DNA of 31,255 nt from Desulfobacterales bacterium. GTDB lineage: Bacteria; Desulfobacterota; Desulfobacteria; Desulfobacterales; Desulfobacteraceae. This document shows, one piece after another, positions 7,261 through 15,642 of the stretch. A program made the translations under genes and the position numbers. The DNA lies in the NCBI GenBank assembly GCA_022361535.1, contig JAKSAU010000215.1, positions 1-31,255 on the forward strand, written 5' to 3'. The notes beneath the pieces were generated by a model. That model was not told the origin of the DNA. It did not search any database and was given only the letters and a program-made list of their open reading frames with translations. Within the stretch, counting starts at the first letter, position 1. Each line of letters starts with the position of its first letter.

Positions 7261-8427
7261 TCATTGTTTATTCCGTACCGCCGGCTTGATTCTGTAGATA
7301 TATCCACTGTCTGCAGATAAATAAATCCAACCTTCAGGGCTTTGGGCCATAGCCCTGATTCTTGCATTCAGCGCTTTGAGCAGTCGCTCTTCAGAAATGA
7401 TATTCCCGGCCGGATCTACAGCTAATCTGTTCAGGTGTTGAAGTTTTAGCGCACCTGCCATAAGATTACCCTTCCATTTCGGAAATGCGTTTCCAGTATA
7501 GAGAAGAAGGCTGCCAGGTGCTATGGATGGATCATAGTACTTTTTCGGCTGCTCCATTCCTTTTTTTGCTTTTCCCTCACCAACCTGTATTGGTCCCCAA
7601 TACTCTTTTCCGTATGAAATAACCGGCCATCCATAGTTGCGGCCAGGCAATATCAGGTTGATCTCATCTCCTCCCCTGGGCCCGTGTTCTATGGCCCAAA
7701 GCCGTTTGTTTGAAAAATCATAAACAATCCCTTGGGGATTTCGATGTCCGAAACTAAATATCTCGGGCAGGCTGTCTTTAATTGAAACAAAAGGATTATC
7801 TTTGGGGACACTTGCGTCCATATTAACCCTTAAAACGGTACCGGCATGATTGGACAGATTCTGTGCATTAGGCCGAACACCTCTGTCTCCGACGGTAAAA
7901 TAAATATGTCCCGCATCATCAAAAGCGATCCTGCTGCCATAATGAATCGTCTTTTTAGTAGCTGACAAGGTGACCAAAAGATCCTGCCAGTCTTTTAAAC
8001 GGTTATTCTCTCGTCTTGCCCTTGCAAGGGTGGTAACCCCTTTCCCATTTTCCTCCCTGCTGTACGTAAAATAAATCCAGTCCCCGGACATATAATTAGG
8101 AGGAAGGGCTACATCCAGCATCCCCCCCTGGCCACCGTGCTTTATCCTGGCAGGGCCGCCTTTTAACCGTGTTATCTTTCCTGCATTAGGAGAAAAGATG
8201 CTAATGGGCCCATCCCGTTGGGTAAAAATCATTTCATAAGGATTTAAAAACGCCATTGCCCATGGAATACCAAGACCGGATGCCATTTCTTCCACTTGAA
8301 ATGACATGCCTTCACTTGCCTGAGCTAAAACCACCTTGCCTGCTTCCTTGGCAGCCAACTTAGAAACAAACACAGTCAGGAAAAAAAATATAACCGGCAA
8401 TGTCAAATATACCCAATTCTTTTTCAT
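7261..8427 (-). CDS. PQQ-dependent aldose sugar dehydrogenase family protein, exported
   Basis: A 388-residue beta-propeller protein of the soluble glucose/aldose sugar dehydrogenase (YliI/Asd) family, which oxidises sugars or related alcohols in the periplasm with a PQQ-type cofactor. An N-terminal signal peptide is clear (MKKNW then a hydrophobic run to ~22). Family motifs occur in order: GIPWAMAFL (53-61), KHGGQGGMLDVAL (96-108), IHYGSRIAFD (161-170), GHRNPQG (227-233), EHGPRGGDEINL (247-258) and NYGWPVISYGKEYWG (264-278). The start at 8427 has GGGGGA upstream and follows the previous stop by one base. An in-frame ATG at 8460 would overlap that gene. It is the last gene of a three-gene operon. 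No PQQ synthesis genes are in view, so cofactor supply and the real substrate are unknown. Confidence 0.9.
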   Translation of the reverse strand: MKKNWVYLTLPVIFFFLTVFVSKLAAKEAGKVVLAQASEGMSFQVEEMASGLGIPWAMAFLNPYEMIFTQRDGPISIFSPNAGKITRLKGGPARIKHGGQGGMLDVALPPNYMSGDWIYFTYSREENGKGVTTLARARRENNRLKDWQDLLVTLSATKKTIHYGSRIAFDDAGHIYFTVGDRGVRPNAQNLSNHAGTVLRVNMDASVPKDNPFVSIKDSLPEIFSFGHRNPQGIVYDFSNKRLWAIEHGPRGGDEINLILPGRNYGWPVISYGKEYWGPIQVGEGKAKKGMEQPKKYYDPSIAPGSLLLYTGNAFPKWKGNLMAGALKLQHLNRLAVDPAGNIISEERLLKALNARIRAMAQSPEGWIYLSADSGYIYRIKPAVRNKQ

Positions 8428-8428
8428 G

Positions 8429-8677
8429 TCATTTCCCCCAATGTTCATTGATATGTTCATACCCTTCAGGAGTTAAAAATGCGCTTGTTTTAAACGTATT
8501 CATGTCTATGAAACCTGAAGCAAAAAGCTCTCTTATGGTTTCCATGGTATCGCTTGGTGCAGAAGGGATAATGGAAACGATATCCCCCACCTCCATGATT
8601 CCGGGAGGACCGTTTGATTCCCACTCCCTGGCAAGTAACTCTAAGATTTTATTTTCAATCGAATCCGGCACTGACAT
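8429..8677 (-). CDS. Small winged-helix-like protein, unknown function
   Basis: An 82-residue protein without a signal peptide. The predicted helices and the late FLTPEGYEHINEHWG segment resemble a winged-helix fold, in which LTPEG-type text often marks the wing and last helix. GDIVSIIPSAPSDTMETIRELFASGFID (31-58) would hold the helix-turn-helix. I do not recognise a named family. It lies inside an operon, six bases after the VOC gene stop and one base before the dehydrogenase start. The ribosome site AAGGTG overlaps the end of the upstream gene. It could regulate the operon or serve as a small partner protein; nothing in the sequence decides between these. Confidence 0.65.
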   Translation of the reverse strand: MSVPDSIENKILELLAREWESNGPPGIMEVGDIVSIIPSAPSDTMETIRELFASGFIDMNTFKTSAFLTPEGYEHINEHWGK

Positions 8678-8683
8678 ATCTTT

Positions 8684-9229
8684 TCACCTTGCGATAAATC
8701 GCTCATCTTTTGGTGTGGGCCGGATTACTTCCGGCCATTTGCCGGGTTGGGGCTCAGCTCCTTCTGTAGCAGCTGCAGGTGGATTATCATCGTTTAAAAC
8801 AGGATTTTTTCGAATATCATGGCCTTCAACATCATAGCAGAACTCAATTGGGATGCCATTGGGATCAAATGTATAAATGGAATGGATAAACACATGGTCA
8901 ATTACATCTGAACATTCAAATCCTGCAGCTTCAAGTTTGTCTTTAAGCTGCCATGCTTCTTCGCTTGACTCTAAGCCAAAGGCAATATGGTCAAAAACAA
9001 TCGGCCCTTTAAACGGCACACCATGGTCTTTTCTTTCTACGGGCTGGGCTCCTTCCCACTCAAAGAACGCCAGGGTATTTTTCTCATCTATTTCAAAAAA
9101 ATAATGCCTAAATCCTTTTTTACCAAACCCGTTTATAAGCCGCATACCAATCAGATCACGCCAGAACCTAATGGTCGCATCCATATCTGCAGTAACCATT
9201 GCAAGGTGATTGATACCTTTGAATTTCAT
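8684..9229 (-). CDS. VOC-superfamily (glyoxalase/dioxygenase fold) protein
   Basis: A 181-residue protein with the two beta-alpha-beta-beta-beta modules of the vicinal oxygen chelate fold. The likely metal ligands are H8 (INHLAM), E57 (FFEWEG), H81 (VFDHIAFGL) and E129 (GIPIEFCYD), the usual His-Glu-His-Glu set of glyoxalase I-like enzymes, so it is probably an active metalloenzyme. A tail of ~45 residues after the second module is rich in P, A and charged residues and looks disordered. The start at 9229 has AGGAGG upstream; an ATG at 9265 would lie before that site. It is the first gene of the operon with the small winged-helix protein and the PQQ dehydrogenase. Whether it acts on a lactoylglutathione-like conjugate or an aromatic substrate cannot be told. 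Confidence 0.85.
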   Translation of the reverse strand: MKFKGINHLAMVTADMDATIRFWRDLIGMRLINGFGKKGFRHYFFEIDEKNTLAFFEWEGAQPVERKDHGVPFKGPIVFDHIAFGLESSEEAWQLKDKLEAAGFECSDVIDHVFIHSIYTFDPNGIPIEFCYDVEGHDIRKNPVLNDDNPPAAATEGAEPQPGKWPEVIRPTPKDERFIAR

Positions 9230-9445
9230 AAAGATCCTCCTCTTTTGGGGTTTCTTCTTTAGCAAATTGTTGAATTGCGATTAACTGCTTCTCCCCTTGC
9301 AAACTTAATTCATAACTAAGAGCATTTTGTACTGCTGTAAGTAAGGGGTTTACGGATATTCTTAAGATTTAAGTTTAAAGATAAGGACAGATACATGCTT
9401 GCACAATACCATCTTAAAAAGATAAACAAATTTTTCTTTATTAGG
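9230..9445. other. Leader region of the VOC operon, no gene seen
   Basis: This AT-rich stretch lies between the VOC start and repeat copy 2. It should hold the minus-strand promoter of the VOC operon, but I find no pair of boxes good enough to name, and no coding frame or structure. Confidence 0.4.
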
Positions 9446-9679
9446 GGTTCTTAAAAATATATTCTTTTATAATGCGGTTAGATTAACTATCGGCAGTATT
9501 CTCAAAAGAAGGTATTGCCATTTAAGCACTTAGGCTCGTTAGTTCTAAGAAGACGGCATCAGGCGGATTTTTTAAAAAAAATTCGGCAGCCGCTTCTTAG
9601 AACTAACGAGCCGTTTTTTGTTATATGGGATACCATTGTTCGCCAGGCCAATCGGAAATTTATTTTGAGACTTGCTATC
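9446..9679 (+). repeat. Dispersed hairpin repeat, copy 2
   Basis: Same element as 6979-7216 and 31016-31255, same orientation. The arms are perfect: GGCTCGTTAGTTCTAAGAAG (9533-9552) and its exact reverse complement at 9593-9612, around a 40-base loop. The stem extends inward through CGGC (9554-9557) and GCCG (9589-9592) past one bulged A. Weaker symmetry extends outward (GGTATTGCCAT on the left, ATGGGATACC on the right). It lies between divergent genes. No protein is encoded; MITE-like or REP-like element. Confidence 0.9.
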
Positions 9680-9781
9680 ATTGATTTCTTCGTACCTGTT
9701 TCAAACATACCTCTGTACTACCAACAGATAGTGAATCGTTATTGGAATTAATCCAAAAACTATGATAAAAATTCCTCTGTT

Positions 9782-10819
9782 ATGGATGATTTACTAACAA
9801 AGGCCCGGGAGCTGTACATATGGGTTTCCGGAATCTTAAGCCAAAGCCCCTTGATGGACAGGGCAATGGAGTTTGTAACAGACAAAGGGCCTTTGCAGAT
9901 GGTCATCCTCTTTCTTGCTTCTTCCATGATCATGATCTGGCGGCTCAATGCAGTGGAACGAAAAGGATTTGAGGGCACCATGGTAGGCACCCTTGTTATG
10001 CCCTATTGCTCCGGGTTTGCGAATCTTGCCTTTGCATTTGTAATGGGTAGGACAGGCGGAAACGGCCAGCTTGTCCTTGAAAACTGTATTGTAAACAATG
10101 TGACCAACCTGACCCTGGTCCTTGGAATTCCTGCCTTGTTTTGGGGTATGGGTCTGTACAAAAAACAGGCTGGGCCTGAGGAACGGATTTCTTATTTTTC
10201 CCTTGTGTTAACCATCATTGCCCTGCTCTTTTTCACTGGTGCAGTGTGGACCCTTGGTCGTGACGGCAGGCTCGATTTTTCAGATGGCCTGATGCTTTGC
10301 GGTCTATTTTTATTCTGGCAGGTAATACATATGTTTGAAGTAATGAAAAACAATGTACGAAAAAAGCAATCAGTAAAACCATCCATTATTGTTGATTTGA
10401 CCATGGCTGGGCTCTGTGCATGGGCCTGCCTGTTCAGCATTGAAGAACTTGTTGCCTGGGTGTCGGTTCATGGTAAGGGCTGGCTGTCCATGCGAAACTT
10501 AGGGATATTGAGCGGTTTGCTTATGGTCATCCCCAATGCTCTTCTGGCATTGTATTATGCTGCAAAGGGACGAGCTGACATTGCCTATTCCTCCCAGATG
10601 GGAGACTGCCACATCTGCATTCCCCTTTGCATAGGGCTCTATGCTGTATTCTCCCCTATCACACTGCCGTCAAGTTTTATGCCGGGTATCATGGCGATCC
10701 TTGGTGCAGGATGCGCCCATTTTTTCTTTACAGCGCTGATGGGGCGTATACCACGAATTGTAGGGGCTGCCATGGCTGTTGGATACGGACTGTTTATTTA
10801 CAAAGGATTTTTGATTTAA
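9782..10819 (+). CDS. Na+/Ca2+ exchanger-superfamily membrane protein, divergent
   Basis: A 345-residue protein with about ten hydrophobic segments and two internal repeats like the alpha repeats of the CaCA superfamily. Alpha-1 is near residues 70-115 (MPYCSGFANLAFAF, then ENCIVNNVTNLTLVLG, which resembles the family's GNVVGSNIFNLLLVLG). Alpha-2 is near 249-286 (IPNALLALYYAAKGRADIAYSSQMGD). In both repeats the acidic residue of the usual GTSxPE motif appears to be asparagine (FANL, IPNA), so ion binding may differ from typical calcium exchangers. The gene stands alone, divergent from the VOC operon across repeat copy 2 and convergent with the diguanylate cyclase (8-base gap). The ribosome site is weak. 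The superfamily call is fairly secure; the transported ion is not. Confidence 0.7.
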   Translation: MDDLLTKARELYIWVSGILSQSPLMDRAMEFVTDKGPLQMVILFLASSMIMIWRLNAVERKGFEGTMVGTLVMPYCSGFANLAFAFVMGRTGGNGQLVLENCIVNNVTNLTLVLGIPALFWGMGLYKKQAGPEERISYFSLVLTIIALLFFTGAVWTLGRDGRLDFSDGLMLCGLFLFWQVIHMFEVMKNNVRKKQSVKPSIIVDLTMAGLCAWACLFSIEELVAWVSVHGKGWLSMRNLGILSGLLMVIPNALLALYYAAKGRADIAYSSQMGDCHICIPLCIGLYAVFSPITLPSSFMPGIMAILGAGCAHFFFTALMGRIPRIVGAAMAVGYGLFIYKGFLI

Positions 10820-10827
10820 GACACAGG

Positions 10828-11895
10828 TCAGGAAATGTCATTGCCCCAAACCCTGGTCTGATTACGGCCATTATTTTTGGCCTGGTAAAGGGCCTGATCT
10901 GCCCGGCTGATCCATTCATCTTTTGACAGAGGCCCTTTTGCTCCGCTGTTTTCAGCCAACCCAAATGAGATGGTTATAGAAAGATGTTCGTCAACAATAG
11001 GCAATCCGGTTGCATCTATTTTAGTAAACTTGTGGGCTTCAATTTTTTTACGAATTCGTTCGACTATAGGCAGGCAGACAGTTTCATCTGATTCATCAAA
11101 TATTATGAGAAATTCCTCGCCACCATATCTGCCTGCCAAATCAAAATGTTCGCGCATGGAAGATTTTAGTAAAGCGCCGACTTCTCTTAAAATCATGTCG
11201 CCTTGAAGATGTCCGTATGTGTCATTAACCTGTTTGAAATGATCGATATCACACATGGCAATACAGACATGTGAGACGCTCTTGCGCTGAAACCGGCTGC
11301 AGACCCGGTCTAATTCTTCTTTGATCTTTCTGCTGTTGACCAGCCCGGTCAGATTGTCGTTAACTGCCAGGTGTTCAAATTGCCCTTTGATAAGAATGGT
11401 GGACAAATAGTTGCACATGATCTCGCAAACGCTTGCTTCATAGTCTTTTACGCTGGCCTCTTTGCCGGAAAAGTCCCCGCCGAACAAATATCCGCCGCCA
11501 AACGATTCGGGCAGATAAACAAATCCCATAATATCACACCCTGCACCAGGGACATTAATGGTGGATACTTTCCGGGCTTTAAAGGCTTTAACCTCGTTGA
11601 TGAACATGGGATCAGGTTGACTAAGATTAAGCTGGAGCCTCTCGTCCTTAAACAGATCAGGCCTGAAACTATCAGGGTCAAAAATTCTTACAACCCTTAG
11701 CATGAGTGCATCTTCAACCGCATTGGTAATTTTATAGAGCACACTTACATCAAAAGACATGGAATTAACCATGATCTCCAGTGGTTTTTCAAAACATTGC
11801 TCAATATCATCCGTCGCTTGGGCAGAGGCAAGAATAGTGGATAATTCGCTCAACTTGTTGAGCACACGTTTGGCATCGGTTTCAATTTTATCCAT
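10828..11895 (-). CDS. GAF-like / GGDEF diguanylate cyclase
   Basis: A 355-residue protein with a GAF-like sensory region (~20-170) and a C-terminal GGDEF domain (~178-350). The active-site motif is GGEEF (258-262), with the upstream metal and substrate segment CDIDHFKQVNDTYGHLQGD (215-233), so cyclic di-GMP synthesis is likely. The product-inhibition RxxD site, normally five residues before GGEEF, appears here as REHFD with one extra residue and may be lost. There is no signal peptide or membrane segment, so it is cytoplasmic. It is the last gene of the peptide-transport operon: its ATG overlaps the end of the preceding ATPase gene by 8 bases, implying coupled translation. The GAF ligand is unknown. 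Confidence 0.92.
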   Translation of the reverse strand: MDKIETDAKRVLNKLSELSTILASAQATDDIEQCFEKPLEIMVNSMSFDVSVLYKITNAVEDALMLRVVRIFDPDSFRPDLFKDERLQLNLSQPDPMFINEVKAFKARKVSTINVPGAGCDIMGFVYLPESFGGGYLFGGDFSGKEASVKDYEASVCEIMCNYLSTILIKGQFEHLAVNDNLTGLVNSRKIKEELDRVCSRFQRKSVSHVCIAMCDIDHFKQVNDTYGHLQGDMILREVGALLKSSMREHFDLAGRYGGEEFLIIFDESDETVCLPIVERIRKKIEAHKFTKIDATGLPIVDEHLSITISFGLAENSGAKGPLSKDEWISRADQALYQAKNNGRNQTRVWGNDIS

Positions 11896-12715
11896 TATTA
11901 AATTTAAATCCGGGCTGGACCTCGATCAATTTCTTGGTATAGGGGTGTTCAGGCTGCTCTATAATTTTTTTAGCCGTATTCACCTCCACAATATGTCCTT
12001 CATGGATCACTGCCACCCTGTCACACAGGTATTTGGCGGCAGCAAGATTATGGGTGATGAATAAAAAGGTCATATTGAACTTATCCCTGATCCGGGTGAG
12101 CAGCTTAAACAATTGTATGGCAATGGTGGCGTCAAGCATGGAGGTAGGTTCATCTGCCACTACAAACTCAGGATCAAGAACAATAGCCCGAGCTATGGCA
12201 ACCCGCTGCCGCTGGCCGCCGGAAAGCTGGTGGGGATAACGGGAATAAAAATCCAGTCCCGGTTTCAACCCCACGGTTTCCAAAGTGGAAATCACCTTTT
12301 CTTTTCTGCTGTCCCGGGTGCCGATACCCTGTACCATCAATGGTTCTAAAACCGTTTCTGCAATGGACAAATGAGGGTTCAAAGACTGGTAAGGATCCTG
12401 GAAAATCATCTGGACTTTGGATCTGAACTGTTTGAGTTCAGTACCTGCAAGGTTATTGATCAGTTCACCTTTAAGCCTGATTTTGCCCCTTGTGGGGTCT
12501 TCCAGTTTTACCAAAAGACGCCCTGTGGTAGTCTTGCCGGAACCGCTTTGCCCCACCAGGCCAAAAATCTCTCCCTTGTTAATGGACAGGTCAATGGCAT
12601 TGAGTGCCAAAACTTTATTCTGGCTTTTTGAAAAAAAACTTTTCCTGGGATTGTATTCCTTGGTTATCCCTTTCATTTCTATCAAAGGAGATTTGTCGGG
12701 ATCATATTTTGTCAT
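11888..12715 (-). CDS. Oligopeptide/dipeptide ABC transporter ATPase (OppF/DppF-like)
   Basis: The 275-residue ATP-binding subunit has Walker A (GQSGSGKTT), a Q-loop ([11 protein letters not shown]), an intact [14 protein letters not shown] signature, Walker B with catalytic glutamate (FVVADEPTS) and the switch histidine (LFITHNLA). The C-terminal HPYTKKL segment is typical of the peptide/nickel family. It would form a heterodimer with the ATPase encoded just upstream and power the two permeases. Its ATG overlaps the upstream stop in an ATGA. Its own stop overlaps the start of the diguanylate cyclase by 8 bases. Confidence 0.95.
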   Translation of the reverse strand: MTKYDPDKSPLIEMKGITKEYNPRKSFFSKSQNKVLALNAIDLSINKGEIFGLVGQSGSGKTTTGRLLVKLEDPTRGKIRLKGELINNLAGTELKQFRSKVQMIFQDPYQSLNPHLSIAETVLEPLMVQGIGTRDSRKEKVISTLETVGLKPGLDFYSRYPHQLSGGQRQRVAIARAIVLDPEFVVADEPTSMLDATIAIQLFKLLTRIRDKFNMTFLFITHNLAAAKYLCDRVAVIHEGHIVEVNTAKKIIEQPEHPYTKKLIEVQPGFKFNNG

Positions 12716-13686
12716 GGGCGTCTCCGTATGATTCCCGTGTCACAGCACAGGGCTTTATGCCTGGGTGAGATCTCAAGCCACTGGGGAGTACCGCCATCAC
12801 AGGCACTTGTACAGTTTTTGCAATTTACGGAAAACCGGCAGCTTCCACTTGCCATTGTCAAATCCGGCATGTTTGCCATATCCGGTATGATGATGTCATC
12901 TTCATTGTCCAGGCTAAGGTAGGAGCCCAAAAGGGTCCTGGTATATGGATGGCGAGGGCAGGAAAAGACCTCTTTGGCCGGTCCCATCTCCACAATCTGG
13001 CCGCCGTACATCACACAAATGTCCACGCAGACCGATGCGACCACGGCAATATCATGGGATATAAAAATCAGGCCGGTATTCATCTCTGTTTGGATGGTGC
13101 GCAGCCCCTTGAGGATCTGGTCCTGGACAATCACATCCAAAGCAGTGGTGGGCTCATCTGCAATAATAAGCTGTGGGGAGCAGGCCAGGGCCATGGCAAT
13201 AATCACCCGTTGTTTCATCCCCCCGGAGTATTCATGGGGATAATCGTGAATCCTCTCCCGGGGAATCTCTACAAGGTCAAAGAGCTCTCTGACCCGTTTG
13301 TTCAGTTCATTGTCTGAAATATCCGGATGGTGTGTGACAATGGCTTCCTTTATCTGGTCGTCTACCCGGTAGACCGGGTTCAGGGCATTCATGGCGGCCT
13401 GGAAAATCATGGCAATCTCTTTACCTCTGATCTTGCGCCATTGGCCTTCAGTCAGTACAGCCAAATCATTTCCCTGGAATTCAATACTGCCGCCAAGCAC
13501 TTTCCCGTTATCGGGCAACAACCCCATCAGGGCCATCCCAATGGTAGTTTTACCACAGCCGGACTCTCCCACAAATCCTAAGGGGCGACCTTTTTCAACA
13601 TCAAAAGAGATGCTGTCCACGGCTTTGATTAAACCGCTTTTGGTCTCATATCCGATTGATAAATCTTTTACAGATAGAAGGGTCAT
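12712..13686 (-). CDS. Oligopeptide/dipeptide ABC transporter ATPase (OppD/DppD-like)
   Basis: A 324-residue ATP-binding subunit with Walker A (GESGCGKTT), a YSGGMKQRV signature, Walker B (LIIADEPTTALD) and the switch histidine (LIFISHDIAVV). Its C-terminal extension has the HPYTRTLL segment and the cysteine-rich pattern of the oligopeptide ATPases (SCRFSVNCKNCTSACDGG), which in relatives can bind an iron-sulfur cluster. It pairs with the next gene's ATPase. It starts five bases after the OppC-like stop codon and overlaps the next start by four bases. Confidence 0.95.
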   Translation of the reverse strand: MTLLSVKDLSIGYETKSGLIKAVDSISFDVEKGRPLGFVGESGCGKTTIGMALMGLLPDNGKVLGGSIEFQGNDLAVLTEGQWRKIRGKEIAMIFQAAMNALNPVYRVDDQIKEAIVTHHPDISDNELNKRVRELFDLVEIPRERIHDYPHEYSGGMKQRVIIAMALACSPQLIIADEPTTALDVIVQDQILKGLRTIQTEMNTGLIFISHDIAVVASVCVDICVMYGGQIVEMGPAKEVFSCPRHPYTRTLLGSYLSLDNEDDIIIPDMANMPDLTMASGSCRFSVNCKNCTSACDGGTPQWLEISPRHKALCCDTGIIRRRP

Positions 13687-13690
13687 AGCT

Positions 13691-14584
13691 CTAAGACTGG
13701 CCCTCCTTCCTTAATCGTGGATCAAGCACCTCATCCATGGCGCGGCCCAGCATATAGAAGGCCAGGGTCAACAGCGAGATGCTGATACCAGGTGGTATTA
13801 ACCAGTAAGGCGCCTGGAACATATGGCCTGATTTCCACACCCATTGAAGCATCATACCCCAACTCACCTGGGACGGATCGCCAAACCCTAAGAAAGAAAG
13901 AGCCGCTTCCACAAGGATGGCTGCCGTCACCCTAAAGGTCATGTATAAAAAAGCTAACGGAAGCACATTGGGCATAATATGGCGAAAAATAATCCTCATA
14001 TGAGAGGCCCCTGCCACCCGTGATGCTTCTATGAATGGACGTTGTTTTAACGACAGAGTCTGGGACCGGATCACCCTGGATACTGCCGGCCACCTTAAAA
14101 TGGCAATAATAAAAACAATGAGCCAGATATTAAACTGCCCGAATAGAGACGCTAAAATAAGTAGAATAACCAAGGACGGCATGACCATGATAATATCTGC
14201 CATACGCATGAGTGCGGCGTCCACCCAGCCGCCGGCATAGCCTGACACCATACCGATCACCGTGCCCAGCACAATGGAAAAAAAGGCTGAGGACAACCCC
14301 ACAATAAAAGCCACCTTTGCGCCTTCAAGAAGTTGGGCAAAAATATCCCGGCCCACATTGTCCGTGCCCAGCCAGTGGGTCAGGCTGGGTGGTGTTGAAA
14401 TTTTGATATCAGGATCTATCCCGGTCATGGGATCGTACATGGGACCGAACAAGGGTAAAAAGAACGAGGCCAGGGCCATGACCATAAAAACGGACAGGAT
14501 CAATACCCCTGTCTTTCCAACCGGGTTTTTGATGAAAATCTGCCAGCCCTTTATAAACCGTTTGATGTATTGGTTGTTCAGCAC
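13691..14584 (-). CDS. Peptide ABC transporter permease (OppC/DppC-like)
   Basis: A 297-residue inner-membrane permease with six main hydrophobic segments. The N-terminal OppC-type segment precedes HWLGTDNVGRDIFAQLLEGA (69-88), a hallmark of the DppC/OppC family. The coupling EAA loop is EASRVAGASHMRIIFRHIMP in the second half, and DPRLR is near the C-terminus. The start codon is GTG with AAGGAA upstream. It would pair with the OppB-like permease encoded 65 bases upstream. That short gap is the largest inside the transporter block and shows no clear hairpin. Confidence 0.95.
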   Translation of the reverse strand: MLNNQYIKRFIKGWQIFIKNPVGKTGVLILSVFMVMALASFFLPLFGPMYDPMTGIDPDIKISTPPSLTHWLGTDNVGRDIFAQLLEGAKVAFIVGLSSAFFSIVLGTVIGMVSGYAGGWVDAALMRMADIIMVMPSLVILLILASLFGQFNIWLIVFIIAILRWPAVSRVIRSQTLSLKQRPFIEASRVAGASHMRIIFRHIMPNVLPLAFLYMTFRVTAAILVEAALSFLGFGDPSQVSWGMMLQWVWKSGHMFQAPYWLIPPGISISLLTLAFYMLGRAMDEVLDPRLRKEGQS

Positions 14585-14649
14585 TTAGCGTTCCTTAGGG
14601 GTTGTCCGTTAAATTAGGTCTCCTGGTACCTTGTTTTCTTGTAACCTGC

Positions 14650-15624
14650 CTAATACGTTATCCTTGGATCAAGCCATGCGTAAAGTAGATCCACAACAAG
14701 ATTGGCCACAAGTACCACCAGAGCAATGAGCAAAAAACAAGCCTGGGCCAATGGATAATCGTTATTGCTGACGGCAAATATCAACTCCCGGCCAATACCC
14801 GGCCAGGTAAAAATCTGTTCAGTGAGTGCCCCGCCATTAATAGAAAAGGCCAGGCTTAACCCAACACTTGTAATAACCGGAAGGGCTGCATTCTTTGCTG
14901 CATGTTTATCTCTGATGACCTTTTCACTTAATCCTTTGGCCCTTGCTGTAATAATATAATCTTCCCTTAGAACCGAGAGCATGGATGAACGCATGAGCAA
15001 AAGATATGACCCCAGATTAATAATAAAAAGGGTCATCAAAGGCAGAACCATATGATGGATTAAATCAAGTATCTTTGCCATGGCGGATGAGGAGTTGCCA
15101 ACCCAAAGTTCCGGTGACAAGACGCCTCCCAAAGGAAAAAAGCCAAATTTAAAACCCATAACCCAGAGTAAAAGCAAGGCAAACCAGGGGATAAAGAGCG
15201 TATAGCAAACAAGTGCTGAAATGGACATGACATTATCCAGCCGGCTGCCCTTGTTCCAGGCTGCCACTTTACCCAGAAACACACCTGCCAGGGCTGCCAG
15301 TATGGTGGAGGTCGTAAAAAGAAGAATCGTCCATCCCAATCTATCCTTGATAATCTGGGAAACGGGCTCACCGTAGTGAAAAGAGACTCCGAAACTGCCG
15401 GTAACAAAATTTTTCAAATAAATGACATATTGCTCCCAGATCGGCTTGTCCAAGCCCATCTGGGAAATCATATGCTTCATGTCCTCTGGGGTGAGCATGG
15501 GGTCCACCACTTTGGAAATAGGGTCGCCAGGGCTGAGCCTGAACAGGAAAAAAAGGACGGTAAGAATTATAAAAAAGATAATTACAATCTCAATGAGCTT
15601 TCCGATGATATACTGGAGCCTCAT
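14650..15624 (-). CDS. Peptide ABC transporter permease (OppB/DppB-like)
   Basis: A 324-residue inner-membrane permease with about six membrane segments. It has the family's N-terminal FRLSPGDP motif near residue 28, a periplasmic loop with GLDKPIWEQYVIYLKNF (55-71) and FGVSFHYGEPV, and the EAA-type coupling region around TARAKGLSEKVIRDKHAAKNA in the last third. It ends in DLLYAWLDPRITY, the usual DPR(I/V)xY end of DppB-like proteins. An AGAGG site precedes the ATG. The binding-lipoprotein gene ends 18 bases upstream. Confidence 0.95.
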   Translation of the reverse strand: MRLQYIIGKLIEIVIIFFIILTVLFFLFRLSPGDPISKVVDPMLTPEDMKHMISQMGLDKPIWEQYVIYLKNFVTGSFGVSFHYGEPVSQIIKDRLGWTILLFTTSTILAALAGVFLGKVAAWNKGSRLDNVMSISALVCYTLFIPWFALLLLWVMGFKFGFFPLGGVLSPELWVGNSSSAMAKILDLIHHMVLPLMTLFIINLGSYLLLMRSSMLSVLREDYIITARAKGLSEKVIRDKHAAKNAALPVITSVGLSLAFSINGGALTEQIFTWPGIGRELIFAVSNNDYPLAQACFLLIALVVLVANLVVDLLYAWLDPRITY

Positions 15625-15642
15625 ACCGACCTCTGATTAACC

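Noticed and set aside
9533..9612. Repeat hairpin as an integron attC site
   Set aside because: GTTAG and CTAAC occur in the arms, but the attC consensus boxes are not in the right form, there is no integrase, and the intervening segments are 2 kb and 21 kb of ordinary operons.
6979..9679. Composite transposon or insertion sequence
   Set aside because: There is no transposase gene or remnant between or next to the repeat copies, and no target duplication can be recognised.
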